Shown here in pieces: positions 23,092-33,153 of a stretch of DNA of 64,000 nucleotides. Made by a program: the position numbers and the translations under genes. Each line of letters begins with the position of its first letter. The stretch's first letter is position 1. Source of the DNA: Buddleja alternifolia. Its lineage: Eukaryota > Streptophyta > Magnoliopsida > Lamiales > Scrophulariaceae. Under the pieces are notes generated by a model, which worked only from the letters and a program-made list of their open reading frames with translations, was not told the origin of the DNA and searched no databases. The stretch covers positions 5,692,708 through 5,756,707 of the forward strand of contig CM033391.1 in NCBI GenBank assembly GCA_019426215.1, in the 5' to 3' direction.

Positions 23092-24386
23092 AACACTCCT
23101 CCATTAGAATTTTGTTGGCTTTGGTAGCACAGTTGAATTTTGAACTAGTTCAGTTGGATGTAAAAACTGCATTTTTACATGGAGACTTGGAAAAGGAAAT
23201 CTATATGACTCAGCCAGAGGGATTCAAAGTTGCTGAAAATGAAAATTTGGTTTGTAAACTTCAAAAATCGTTGTACGGATTGAAGCAATCTCCGAGGCAG
23301 TGGTACAAGCGATTTGACAAGTTTATGATGGGAATTGGGTACACAAGAAGCAAATACGATCATTGTGTGTATTTGCACAAGCTACAAGATGGATCCTTCA
23401 TATATCTTCTTCTGTATGTTGATGATATGTTGATTTCCTCCCCGAGTCTAATAGAAATTGAGAAGTTGAAGACTCATTTGAAAAGGGAGTTCGAGATGAA
23501 GGATCTAGGTGAGGCGAAGAAGATTCTCGGCATGGAGATTTTCAGAGATAGAAAATTGAGGAGGCTTTGTTTGACTCAGAAACAATATCTGAGTAGGATG
23601 TTGAGGCGTTTTGGCATTGATGAAAAGTCAAAACCAGTTAGTACCCCGCTTGCTCCTCATTTTAAGCTTAGCGCCGCTTTGTCACCGAAATCTGATGCAG
23701 AACGGGAATACATGTCAAAAGTACCGTATGCAAATGCTGTTGGTAGCTTGATGTATGCTATGGTGTGTACGAGGCCTGATATTTCCCAAGCAGTGGGGGT
23801 TGTGAGCAGGTATATGCATGATCCTGGAAAGGAACATTGGCAAGCTGTGAAATGGATTTTGCGATACATCCATGACACAGCTGATGTTGGTTTGATATTT
23901 GAGCGGGAACATAGTCAGTATGTAGTCGGATATTGCGATTCAGACTATGCTGGTGATTTAGATAAGCGTAGATCAACTACAGGCTACGTATTTACTCTTG
24001 CAAAAGCACCAGTCAGTTGGAAGTCTACCTTACAGTCAACGGTTGCTCTGTCTACTACGGAAGCAGAGTATATGGCAATTTCAGAGGCTGTAAAGGAAGC
24101 AATTTGGCTTCAAGGGTTGCTTGGTGAACTGGGGATTGGACAAAAGTATGTGAAAATACATTGTGATAGTCAAAGTGCTATCCATTTAGCAAAGAACCAA
24201 GTTTATCATGCAAGGACGAAGCACATTGATGTTCGGTATCACTTCATAAGAGAGATACTTGAAGAAGGTGGAGTCAGAATCGAGAAGATCCATACTACTG
24301 AGAATCCTGCTGATATGTTGACAAAAGTTGTGACTGCAATCAAGTTCAAATTTTGTTTGGACTTGATCAACATTGTCAAAATTTGA
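22917..24386 (+). pseudogene. Copia reverse transcriptase-RNase H (C-terminal polyprotein)
   Basis: This is a long open frame in the +1 frame relative to the upstream polyprotein. It carries the RVT_2 reverse transcriptase (CKWVFAKK, DVKTAFLHGDL, SLYGLKQSPRQWY, catalytic YVDD at residues 167-170). The copia RNase H follows (CDSDYAGD, STTEAEYMA, HCDSQSAI, ADMLTK). Real translation would continue from the integrase frame. The frame break lies near 22930, so the apparent ATG at 22917 is not a native start. Confidence 0.92.
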
Positions 24387-24453
24387 AGATTGGTTTTGGT
24401 GACCCCGTTTGACGAGGAGATTGAAGATTTTGAAATTCGCCAAGGTGGAGATT

Positions 24454-24943
24454 TGTTGAAGATGGCTCATTTTTCATTTGGTTAAAGAATTGGTTGTTAT
24501 CCCACATAGGAAAACATTGAAAGTGGTGAGTTCAATTCTTGTATAAAGGTGGACTACCTCTTCACCTTTTAGATATCCCAAATTGCCTAAGTCTTTTAGC
24601 AATTTCTTCTTTCTTCCTCTATAGTTTGTAATAGTTTCACTTTAGTCCTTTAGTGAAATATTTTGGTGGGGTCCGAGGACGTAGGCTAAATTAGCCGAAC
24701 CTTGTTAAATTTGGTGTTCTTTATTTTGTGCTATTCTTCAAGTAGCCATTGTTAGTTATAGTTGTAGTGTTATATTGTGCTATTAAATTCGTCTAGTTAA
24801 TTCTGTCGAGGAGGTTGGGTTTTAAGCGCGACCGTGTGACGCCTCCAATCTTTCCTGGGAATTAAATCTAGTGTGGTTTTCTAGTACAATATTTCTCTCG
24901 CTATTTCTATATTTGGTGGAATATGACTCTGAGTTCCACAACA
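24454..24943 (+). repeat. 3' LTR of the copia element
   Basis: This is a 490-bp partner of 19795-20284, followed by the TSD TTGGC. LINE ORF1 continues immediately after it. Confidence 0.95.
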
Positions 24944-26349
24944 TTGGCTCCATAAAAAATACTCTCTTGCGTGCTTGGAATCCTCGTGGCCAGGTTGAAG
25001 TTAATGATTTGGAGGATAATACTCTATCTTTCGTCTTTGGTAAAGCTGAAGATGCCTCTAGAATCATCAATATGGCGCCCTGGTCCTTTCGAGGATATCT
25101 GGTGGCAATTAAAATGTGGGATCCGGAACAAGCTCTCCCTGACATTGATTTTAGCACATCTCAAATGTGGATCCAAGCTTTCAACCTCCCAGTTATTCTC
25201 ATAAACAATGAAACAGCCAAGAAAATAGGTGATTCTATTGGGGTTTTTATTAAAGCTGATCTTGCTAAGGAAAGCTACAAATGGCGAAAATTTCTACGGA
25301 TTCGGGTAGAGCTCAACCTTCTAGCCCCTCTGAAAGAATCGATTCCACTCATCTCAGAATCAGGCAAATCCATCCAGGTCAAGATTAGGTATGAAAGACT
25401 ATCTGACTTCTGTTATGCATGTGGATGCTTTGGACATAACCTTTCTATTTGCTCAGAGTATATAAAAGAAAACCCACCACAATTTAAATTTGGCCCTTGG
25501 CTTCGGGCAGAATATCATCAAAATTCCAAACCTTTCATGAATCTTGTGAAAACTCCACCCAACTCAACAAATCATAACCCAAATCTCCCTCCTGTACAAA
25601 AACCCAACTTGCTCTCATCATCTAACCCCATCATCCTACAATCTGCTATTTCCACCACCCACACGAACTCCTCCCCAACATCAAACCCAATATCGTCTTC
25701 CCAAATCCCATCAAGGGTTTTATTGTCTAATGAACCCAGCAACAAAACCCAAACTCTCTCGGAAGTCTCTACCCCCAAAATCACTCTTAGCACGGTACCC
25801 GAAAATCTGCCTCATGTAATTAATGCTTTTTCAGACTTTTCACATCAAAGTCCATTTCAAACCTTTCTGCCTGACACATCAGTACCAACTCATGATAGTT
25901 CTGATTTTCCAAATCCCGCGTTTGACGTTTGGAAGCATAATAACTTTTGTATCCCAAAATTCTACATCTTCGAACCCACCCATTACTGAATCTCCTACAA
26001 CACTTCTATTTCCTTCTTTTTTGGATTTTTCTAACTCTAGCCCACTTGTTAAAACCCTCCATACGGCCCGCCCAACTGCAAATGCCTTTTCTGATGTTGG
26101 CCCTTTAACCACTGTGCAATCACATAAATTCAACCCACTCTTACCTAGCCCAAATCAATCCCTAAGCCAACCCCAAACAAATAAACTCCAACCAAACCAA
26201 TTCAGCCCACTCTTACCTAGCCCAAAACAATCCCTAAGCCAAGCCCAAACAAATAATCTCCCTGAATTTCATGAAGCCCGTTATCAAACCTCCAATGCTA
26301 AAAGACATTAGGGTGAGGATGTTTCGCTCTCCCTGAATTTCATGAAGCC

Positions 26350-29300
26350 TGGCGTGAGGATGTTTCGCTCTCTGTCATCAATCAATCTCATTCATTTTTT
26401 CATGTCTCTGTTAATTCTCATCCGGTCTCGACGCCATGGTTCTGAACTACAGTTTATAGCCCACGTACTTATGCTGCTAAGGCAGCGTTTTGGGAGGATC
26501 TCGAGGGCCTCGCTGTAAACTTGAATGGTCCTGGGTCCTTATTGGTGATTTTAATAGTATTACGTCGCAATTAGATAAACAAGGTGGAAGACCTTTTGCG
26601 ACTTCTTCTAATAGTGGTTTTAAAGCTGTAATGGATAATCTCGCCCTCTCAGACTTGGGGTTTACGGGGTATCAGTTTACTTGGAGTAATAAACGAGATT
26701 CTGAGGCAAACATACAACAGAAAATTGATAGAGGGATGACTAATACTGAGTGGGCCCTCTTGTTCCCTGAAGCACTAGTTCACCACCTCCCGGCGCTACA
26801 ATCGGACCATTCCCCTCTTTTGCTCCAAACATCTCGAACTATTAATGGTGGCCCAAAACCGTTCAGATTCGAACAAATGTGGCTAAGAGACTCGTCATGT
26901 CTCGGGGTAGTTAAGGAAGCCTGGGAAAAACAAACGTTTGGCTCTCCTTTCTTTCAATTTCAATCAAAAATCAGAAATACCCGAGTTGCTCTTAAGAATT
27001 GGAACCGTACAACCTTTGGTAACATCCATCTCCAGATTACCCAAACCAAATGTTCTATCTTGGATTGTCAAACCTCGGATCAAACTACAGATACTCTTGC
27101 AAGAGAGAAGTCTCTTCAGCTTTATCTTGATGAATTGCTCAAAAGACAAGAATTACTTTGGAGTCAAAAATCTAAGCAAAGTTGGCTTGAGAACGGAGAC
27201 GACAACACTCATTTTTTTCACCTCTCCACTATTTTTCACCGCAAGTATAATCGCATTAGTTCTATTTCTATTGTTGATGTCTCTTCAATTACTAGTTGGA
27301 ATGATATGGGTCAAGTTTTTGTTGAGCACTTTAATGAGCTTTTTGAGTCTAGTGATCCAAATTTCCCGGATGGTTTGGAAAATTTAGTTCCCCATGTTTT
27401 GTGTAATGAGGATAATGATGCTTTGTGTGAAATCCTTACCCCTGTTGACATAAAAAATGCTCTGTTCTCCATGGCCCCGACAAAAAGCCCTGGGCCAGAT
27501 GGGATGCCTCCCATTTTTTTTCAAAAATTTTGGAATATTGTTGGTGCCTCGGTTGTTGGTATGGTTACCCATTTTTTCACCACGGGATACCTTCTTAGAT
27601 CTTTAAACCATACGTTTTTAACTCTTATACCTAAAAAAGATGGGGCGGCTCAACCGGAGAACTTTCGCCCCATAAGTTTGTGTAACGTGGTTTATAAGGT
27701 TATTTCCAAAATTATCTCGCAAAAAATAAAACCTTTACTTGAGAAAATTGTGTCCCCTACCCAAATGGCTTTCGTGTCCGGTCGCCATATCAATGATAAT
27801 TTTGTGTTGTGTCATGAGCTTATGCACACCATTCGAAACAAAAAAGGGCGTAAAGGTCATTTGGCTTGCAAAATTGATATGTCAAAAGCATATGACCGAG
27901 TCGAGTGGTCTCTTCTCCTTCACATTCTCCACTGCCACGGTTTTCATAGCACTTTTGTCCAATGGATTTCCCAATGCATCAGTACTCCTAGTTTCTCCAT
28001 TATTATAAACAGGTCCCCATTTGGTAATTTTCGATCTTCTCGTGGTATTAGACAAGGAGATCCCCTGTCCCCGTACTTGTTTATCATCTACTTTGATCTT
28101 TTGTCCCGTATCATCTACCGAGCTGAGTCTAATGCGCTTCTTCATGGTGTCAAAGCATGTCGATCCGCTCCACCCATCTCTCATCTTATGTATGCAGACG
28201 ATCTTGTCATCTTTTGTCATGCTAACACTGAAGAAGCCAATCATCTTAAGCTTTGTCTCAATCAATTTTCAGTATGGTCGGGTCAAATTATTAATATTGA
28301 TAAATCTGTTATTCACTTTGGAGGCAATGTCTTCTCCCGAAAAAAAAATGACATTCTTCAAATTTTGGGCATGACAGAATGCAATCACAAGCAAAAACAC
28401 CTGGGCCTTCCTTTTTGCAAACCTCCGTCTAAAAGTGTTTACTTTCAAGAAACCATTGATAAAATTGGTAGAAAATTGAGTGGTTGGAAATTAAATTCTC
28501 TTTCTCAAGCTAGTAGGAGTGTTCTCCTTAAATCTGTCATCCAAGCCATCCCCATTTACCCCATGTCAACCTTTTGTCTTCCGGTGTCCACGTGCAATTC
28601 TATTGATAAACTTATGAGATGCTTTTGGTGGGGTAAAGACCCGTCTAAAAAATCCTTGTTTTTGAAAAAGTGGGAAGATATTTGTCTTCCTAAAAGTGAA
28701 GGGGGTCTCGGGTTCAGACGGATGAGAGATATTAACAGAGCCCTTATTGCTAAGCTTGGTTGGAATATTTTGAATAATGATAATAAAGTTTGGGTTGATA
28801 TTTTCAAAGCTAAATATTTCAGAAATCAACCCCTGCTTGAATTGGAATCTTGTCCTGTTGGCAGGGACGGAGGGAAGGGGGGCTGGTGGGTGCCACCGCC
28901 CCCCCTCATTTTTTTTTATATTACTACTTATAAAATTTTTAAAATTTTTATTTTCGCCCCCCCTCAATTTTGTTTTTTTTACTATTACCCATAAATTTTT
29001 TAAAATATCTATTTTCGCCCCCCCCCCTCAAGTCACACGGTTCTACACTTCCATTCAAGATATAAATTAAAATTTAGGGCTTTTTTCCTTCAATTGCATT
29101 CTCAAGAATCAAGATTTTGGGTGATGAAAATCTATAGATTTCTCATTTCAAAGACTAAGAAGGTATTGTGTTATTTGAATACAAATCTTTAAAATTAAGT
29201 CTAATACTTTACTACATATTTCATCGGTTATTCTAAAATTTAGTTTCAAAATATTTTTGGTTTAATAATTCTAGCAAATAGATTATGGGCATCTATAAAA

Positions 29301-30969
29301 CAATTGAAATGGTTTAAAGAAGAGAGAAATTGATGATATAGTATAGATCAAAGATAAATATTTCATACTTGAACCTAATTTCTTATTAAATTTCCCCCCA
29401 TAAATATAGCGTACCATACCGCGGGGGGCAAGCCCCCCGCACCTCCCTTAAATCCTTCGTCTATATGCAAAAAAAATAATGTATAACTATATCACAAAAT
29501 CTCGCCCCCCCTCACTGAAAATCCTGGCTCCGTCCCTGCCTATTGGTGCATCTTGGATTTTAAGAGACATTTTTGCTTGTAAAAATCTTTTGTTAAAAGG
29601 TCTATGTTTCCATGTGTCGCCCCCATGATCATACCCGTACTTGGATAGATCCCTGGATTCCATCTATTGATGGGTTTATACCCCCAAAACCACTCTTGTC
29701 AGATTCAGTTTTGGCATCTTACTACTATGTCAAAAAGCTTTTTCTCCCGGATACTTCTTCTTGGAATTTGGAGGTTCTCAATCTCCTCTTCCCTCTTCCC
29801 GTGGTTCAAGCAATTCTAAAAATCAAATGTTCTGCCTCATCGGCAGCCTTGGGACCTTTTTGGTCTCCTTCTAATAATGGAAGGTTCTCAGTCAAATCTG
29901 CGTATTTGACTGACCAAAAAAGTTGTTTTCCCCCTTTCTCAGATCGGTTAGTTTGTCTTTGCAAATTGGTTTGGAAATCAAAATTGCATCCTCGTTTTAA
30001 GCTTTTTTTGTGGAGAATTATTATGGGTGTCATACCAACCAAAGATAGGCTTGATAAATTTTTTTCTGTTGGAGATACTTCTTGCATTTTTTGTCATCAG
30101 GAACCAGATTCACTCGAGCACTTGTTCATTCGATGTCCTGTTGCCCAGCAGGTGTCGTTGGTGTCTCGTAACTTTAGATTGCTCCTGTTTGAGCATTGTC
30201 GTATTGATGAGTGGCTTCGAATCCTTCTTACTTTTGACAGACAACTTTTCCCATCTTTGGACTTGTGTTGGGAATTCCTTACTTTCTCGGTTGGTGCAAT
30301 GGGACTCATTTGGAATTCTCGCAACAAGCTTCTTTTCGAGTCAACCCCGGTTGATGTTTTGCGAATTGCTCAGTTGGCAGAGAATTTAGCTATTGAACAT
30401 GTTAAAGCTCAACGTGCTAAGATACTTTGTTCTCAAGAATGCATTCTGGTTTAGAAATGGAAGCCTTCCCCCTCCAATTGGCTGAAAGTGAATACAGATG
30501 CTTCCTTCAAAGATGGTAAGGTTGCAGCTGCTTTGCTGGTTCGTAATTCTTTTGGGGCTGTGGTCTTTGCTGCTGCGTTTTCAGATTGGTGCCATAATGT
30601 TGTTGTTGCTGAGGCTTTTGCCATTGCAAAGGCACTCTTCATCCTTGACAAAACAAGGTACCAACAAGTTTTGTTCGAGAGTGACTCTTTACTGGCAGTC
30701 AACATGATCCTTCACGATAGCATTCCCCCCCGGATTGGGCAGCCAAAGTCGACATTGAAGCGGCTAAAGTTTTGTTAATTCGTAGACCTTTTTGGCAAAT
30801 TTGTAATATTTCTAGACTTAGAAACTCAGCGGTTGATTTACTTGCTAAGTGGGCCTTTCTTAGAGCTTGGAGTGGAACCATTCCTCACAATAGTATTCCT
30901 TTAGACATCTTTTGTGAGGAATCTTCGGTTCCACCTTCCTTTTGTACTGATGGATTGTTTTTGTTATGA
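26350..30969 (+). pseudogene. LINE ORF2 (endonuclease-RT-zf-RVT-RNase H), split by a hAT element
   Basis: The frame is continuous over 26490-28861. The APE endonuclease lacks its N-terminal half but keeps IGDFNSI and SDHSPLLL. The reverse transcriptase follows (FRPISLCNVVYKVISKI, KIDMSKAYDRVEW, GIRQGDPLSPYLF, catalytic YADD at 28191-28202), then the WWGKDPSKK...GGLGFR thumb. After the hAT insertion (28862-29538) the zf-RVT domain continues (29547-30452). An in-frame TAG (30453) separates it from an RNase H domain (VNTDASFKDG, AEAFAIAKAL, ESDSLLAV). A frameshift near 30740 precedes the C-terminus. Endonuclease truncation, stop, frameshift and insertion all make it inactive. Confidence 0.9.
28862..29538. 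mobile_element. Non-autonomous hAT element in LINE ORF2, TSD CCTRTTGG
   Basis: The ends CAGGGACGGAG and (complement) CAGGGACGGAGCCAGGAT are inverted repeats. They are flanked by CCTGTTGG (28854-28861) and CCTATTGG (29539-29546), an 8-bp TSD with one mismatch. It is 677 bp, with C-rich tracts, no ORF of note and a GC palindrome near 29423-29442. LINE coding resumes directly after it. The terminus and the C-rich subterminal texture match the element starting at 62772. Confidence 0.88.
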
Positions 30970-31298
30970 TTGAATTCACATTTTCTTACCAAAAAAAAAG
31001 TATATATATATATATAAAATTAAATATACTCATGAAATATATATGTTATTATTTATACATATATAATTATAAGATATTATGTGTATGTATCTATTAAAAA
31101 ATAAATGAATATCATATTATATATATATAAATAAATAAATAAAATATTATTTTTATTCAAGCTCACGAACCTTCGAACATGCATTTTTGGGCTTGAGCTC
31201 GGCTCCTCAAAAAAGCTTGGCTCTAGATCGAATTTTCACAAGCTTGAGTCAAGCTTTTCTCGAGCTGGCTCGACTCGTTGGCCACTCCTACCCCTAAT

Positions 31299-32086
31299 TA
31301 AAGAAGAACTCTCCAATCTCCATATAAGAATTCATTTCTTCTTTTTAATCTCTAAATATCAACAAATGCTATTTATAAAATCATCATTAAAGCTAATACA
31401 TCTATTATTTTCTAAAATGTAAAAAGTCTGAACATGCAGTAATGCTGACTCATAGACATAATCAAAATGCAACTAGCCATCTCTTGTAAACTTCCCCAGT
31501 TCTATTGAGAAAATATACTTACTGCTATAATTATTAATTGTATATTATATTATTCAATTAAAAAATTCACAAATTTTAATAATTTATCAAAATATTGATT
31601 CTTATTAAATAGTGACTCATATAAGTATTAGAATCATGTAAAGTGTTACAAACGAACTATTAGTACCAAAATAAAAATAAAAATAAAAACCAGGCATGTA
31701 ATAGAATCATACGACGTAGTGCTGAATGAATGCACATAACATGCGCCAATCAAGGGGCAAGATTGTCCAACTACGTGGCAACTTAATAAATTGGGAGGTG
31801 GATACCAGTATACCACTAAATCAAAAGTTCTTGAGTAAGTTTGTTTTGAATTCAATTTCATTTGTAATTCATTATTTTCATGTATAAATGGGCTCTGGAT
31901 AAAATCCAGTTATGGGCCACAATAGTCTCTTAAAAGTATTCACCATTCGTATTGTGGAAACATTTAAGTGACCCAAAAGTTGGTTCTCAAGTTTAACATG
32001 GTCCATCTTCAAATTCATTTTGCTCGGCCCAAAGGCCCAAGAGCTTACTTTTTATTTGAATTTTGTGATTGTGATTTGTGACCATG
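31299..32086. other. Intergenic between the hAT nest and the large MULE
   Basis: AT-rich sequence continues the SCPL 3' flank after removal of the hAT nest. I see no gene. Confidence 0.5.
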
Positions 32087-32095
32087 GATAGAAAC

Positions 32096-33149
32096 GGGAC
32101 AATTGGGCAAATAGTCCCATTTTGCATAATGCATTAAGTGTATAGTCCCAAAGCAGGAATGTTTTAAGTGTATAGACCCTTGACCAAGACCAAGTTAATG
32201 GGGGACCACTCCAAATAAATTGAAAGGAAGAAAAATAGCATAAAAAATACCAATAATAGAAAATTACTAAGATACCCTTTTATCCAAACAAAAATAAAAA
32301 TAAACCAAAGAAGAAAGGAATTTATAATTACCGAAATACCCCCTAAAACAAAAATGAAAATGGCTGATAAAAACTAAAAATCAAAATGGCTTGAAGAACA
32401 TTCACTCACTCTCTCGTCTCCTCTCTCTCAGCGAAAAAACGGCGAGAATAATCGCAAAAATAAAATACGGGTGGCGTCTGATTCCGGTGGCCAAGAATTG
32501 GGAGCTTCGACGGCATAGGTAGAAGAAGGAAAATTGATTTTTTTCGGCGGGCAAGAAGAAAAATTGAAGGCGAAAAATTGAAGAGGAAAAAGCTTCTTAA
32601 ATTGGTAATTTTTTGCCCAAAATTTGACGAGTATACGATGTGATGTTTAAATTGGATGGTTGTTGTATTGAGAGGTTAATTTGTTGTTTAAATAGGATTC
32701 TATTAATTAGGATTTTTTTCACTCAATTTGTGCATTTATATGTCTATGTTGTGTTGTAAAGATTTTTTTTACTGCAAATTCAATTCCAGCCGATTGGAAT
32801 TAAATTCCAGCAGATTGCAAGTTGCAATCGGCTGGTTAATCCATAAGATTGCAAAGATTGCAAATGCAATCTACTATTTGTCAGCAGATTGCACTTTGCA
32901 ATCCGCTGGAATAACTAACCAGCAGATTGCACTTTGCAATCTGCTATTTGTTAGTCGATTGCAAAGTGCAATCTGCTGGAATAGTTATTCCACCACTTTG
33001 CACTTTGTTGGAACTATTCCAGCAAAGTGCAAAGTGCAATCTGGTGACAAATAGCAGATTGCAAGATGTATAATTACGTCTCTGTATGCTACTAATTTGT
33101 TCTTATTTTTGATATTTTGAATATATTAATTTGTTTTTATTTTTTTCAG
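32096..33149 (+). promoter_or_regulatory. Left terminus, promoter/leader of the MULE transposase
   Basis: The TIR region (32096-32200) is followed by an AT-rich stretch, a CT-rich leader (32395-32435) and a likely intron ending at TTTTTTCAG (33149). The intron-like segment contains the palindrome cluster described separately. Confidence 0.5.
32780..33065. repeat. Cluster of nested palindromes around GCAGATTGCA
   Basis: At least ten copies of CAGCAGATTGCA or its complement TGCAATCTGCTG occur in alternating orientation, separated by short linkers such as CTATTTGT and GGAATAACTA. Neighbouring copies form perfect or near-perfect hairpins, for example CAGCAGATTGCACTTTGCAATCYGCTG at two adjacent places. 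The cluster lies in the 5' non-coding part of the transposase gene. Confidence 0.85.
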
Positions 33150-33153
33150 GCAA

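Larger units (their letters stand above)
19795..24943 (+). mobile_element. Ty1/copia retrotransposon, young, TSD TTGGC
   Basis: Two 490-bp LTRs (19795-20284 and 24454-24943) begin TGTTGAAGATGG and end CCACAACA. I see one difference between them (T/C in GGAAAAYATTG). The TSD is TTGGC at 19790-19794 and 24944-24948. The PBS TGGTATCAGAGC (20287-20298) matches initiator-Met tRNA, and a purine tract (about 24441-24450) precedes the 3' LTR. The gene order gag-protease-integrase-RT-RNase H defines copia, with general resemblance to the Tnt1/Tork group. It sits inside LINE ORF1. Confidence 0.97.
19684..25989 (+). pseudogene. LINE ORF1 (DUF4283 / CCHC gag-like), split by copia
   Basis: ORF1 begins at ATG 19684 and stays open to the copia insertion at 19795. 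It resumes in the same frame at 24949, past the second TSD copy. The product has the DUF4283-type RNA-binding region (motifs WNPRGQVEV, FVFGKAEDASRI, PWSFRGYLVAIKMWDP). A C-x2-C-x4-H-x4-C zinc knuckle follows (CYACGCFGHNLSIC, 25411-25452). A Pro/Ser/Thr-rich tail ends at 25989. The frame probably shifts near 25900 into the overlapping frame at 25823-26311, which has the same composition. Such proteins bind LINE RNA. The copia insertion alone makes it non-functional. Confidence 0.85.
19497..30999 (+). mobile_element. LINE retrotransposon (two ORFs), interrupted by copia and hAT insertions
   Basis: The element starts TCCGTTCTCTC with a pyrimidine-rich 5' UTR. It carries ORF1 (gag-like) and ORF2 (endonuclease, RT, zf-RVT, RNase H) and ends with a short poly-A (30991-30999). 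GTATATATATATA occurs at 19484-19496 and 31000-31012 as a 13-bp TSD in the hAT's TA tract. Subtracting the copia (19795-24943) and hAT (28862-29538) insertions with one TSD copy each leaves about 5.7 kb, so apart from a deletion near 26330 it is near full length. Several stops and frameshifts make it inactive. Confidence 0.9.
19356..31290. mobile_element. hAT MITE split by a LINE, TSD CCCCTAAT
   Basis: The left end TAGGGATGCCCACGAGCCGAGC and the right end (...GGCCACTCCTA, complement TAGGAGTGGCC) are flanked by the exact 8-bp duplication CCCCTAAT at 19348-19355 and 31291-31298, the TSD length of hAT transposons. Outside the LINE insertion the element is only about 420 bp (19356-19496 and 31013-31290), GAGCTC-rich and non-coding. 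It belongs to the same family as 7052-7715. It inserted about 250 bp downstream of the SCPL stop codon and was later inflated to 11.9 kb. Confidence 0.85.
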
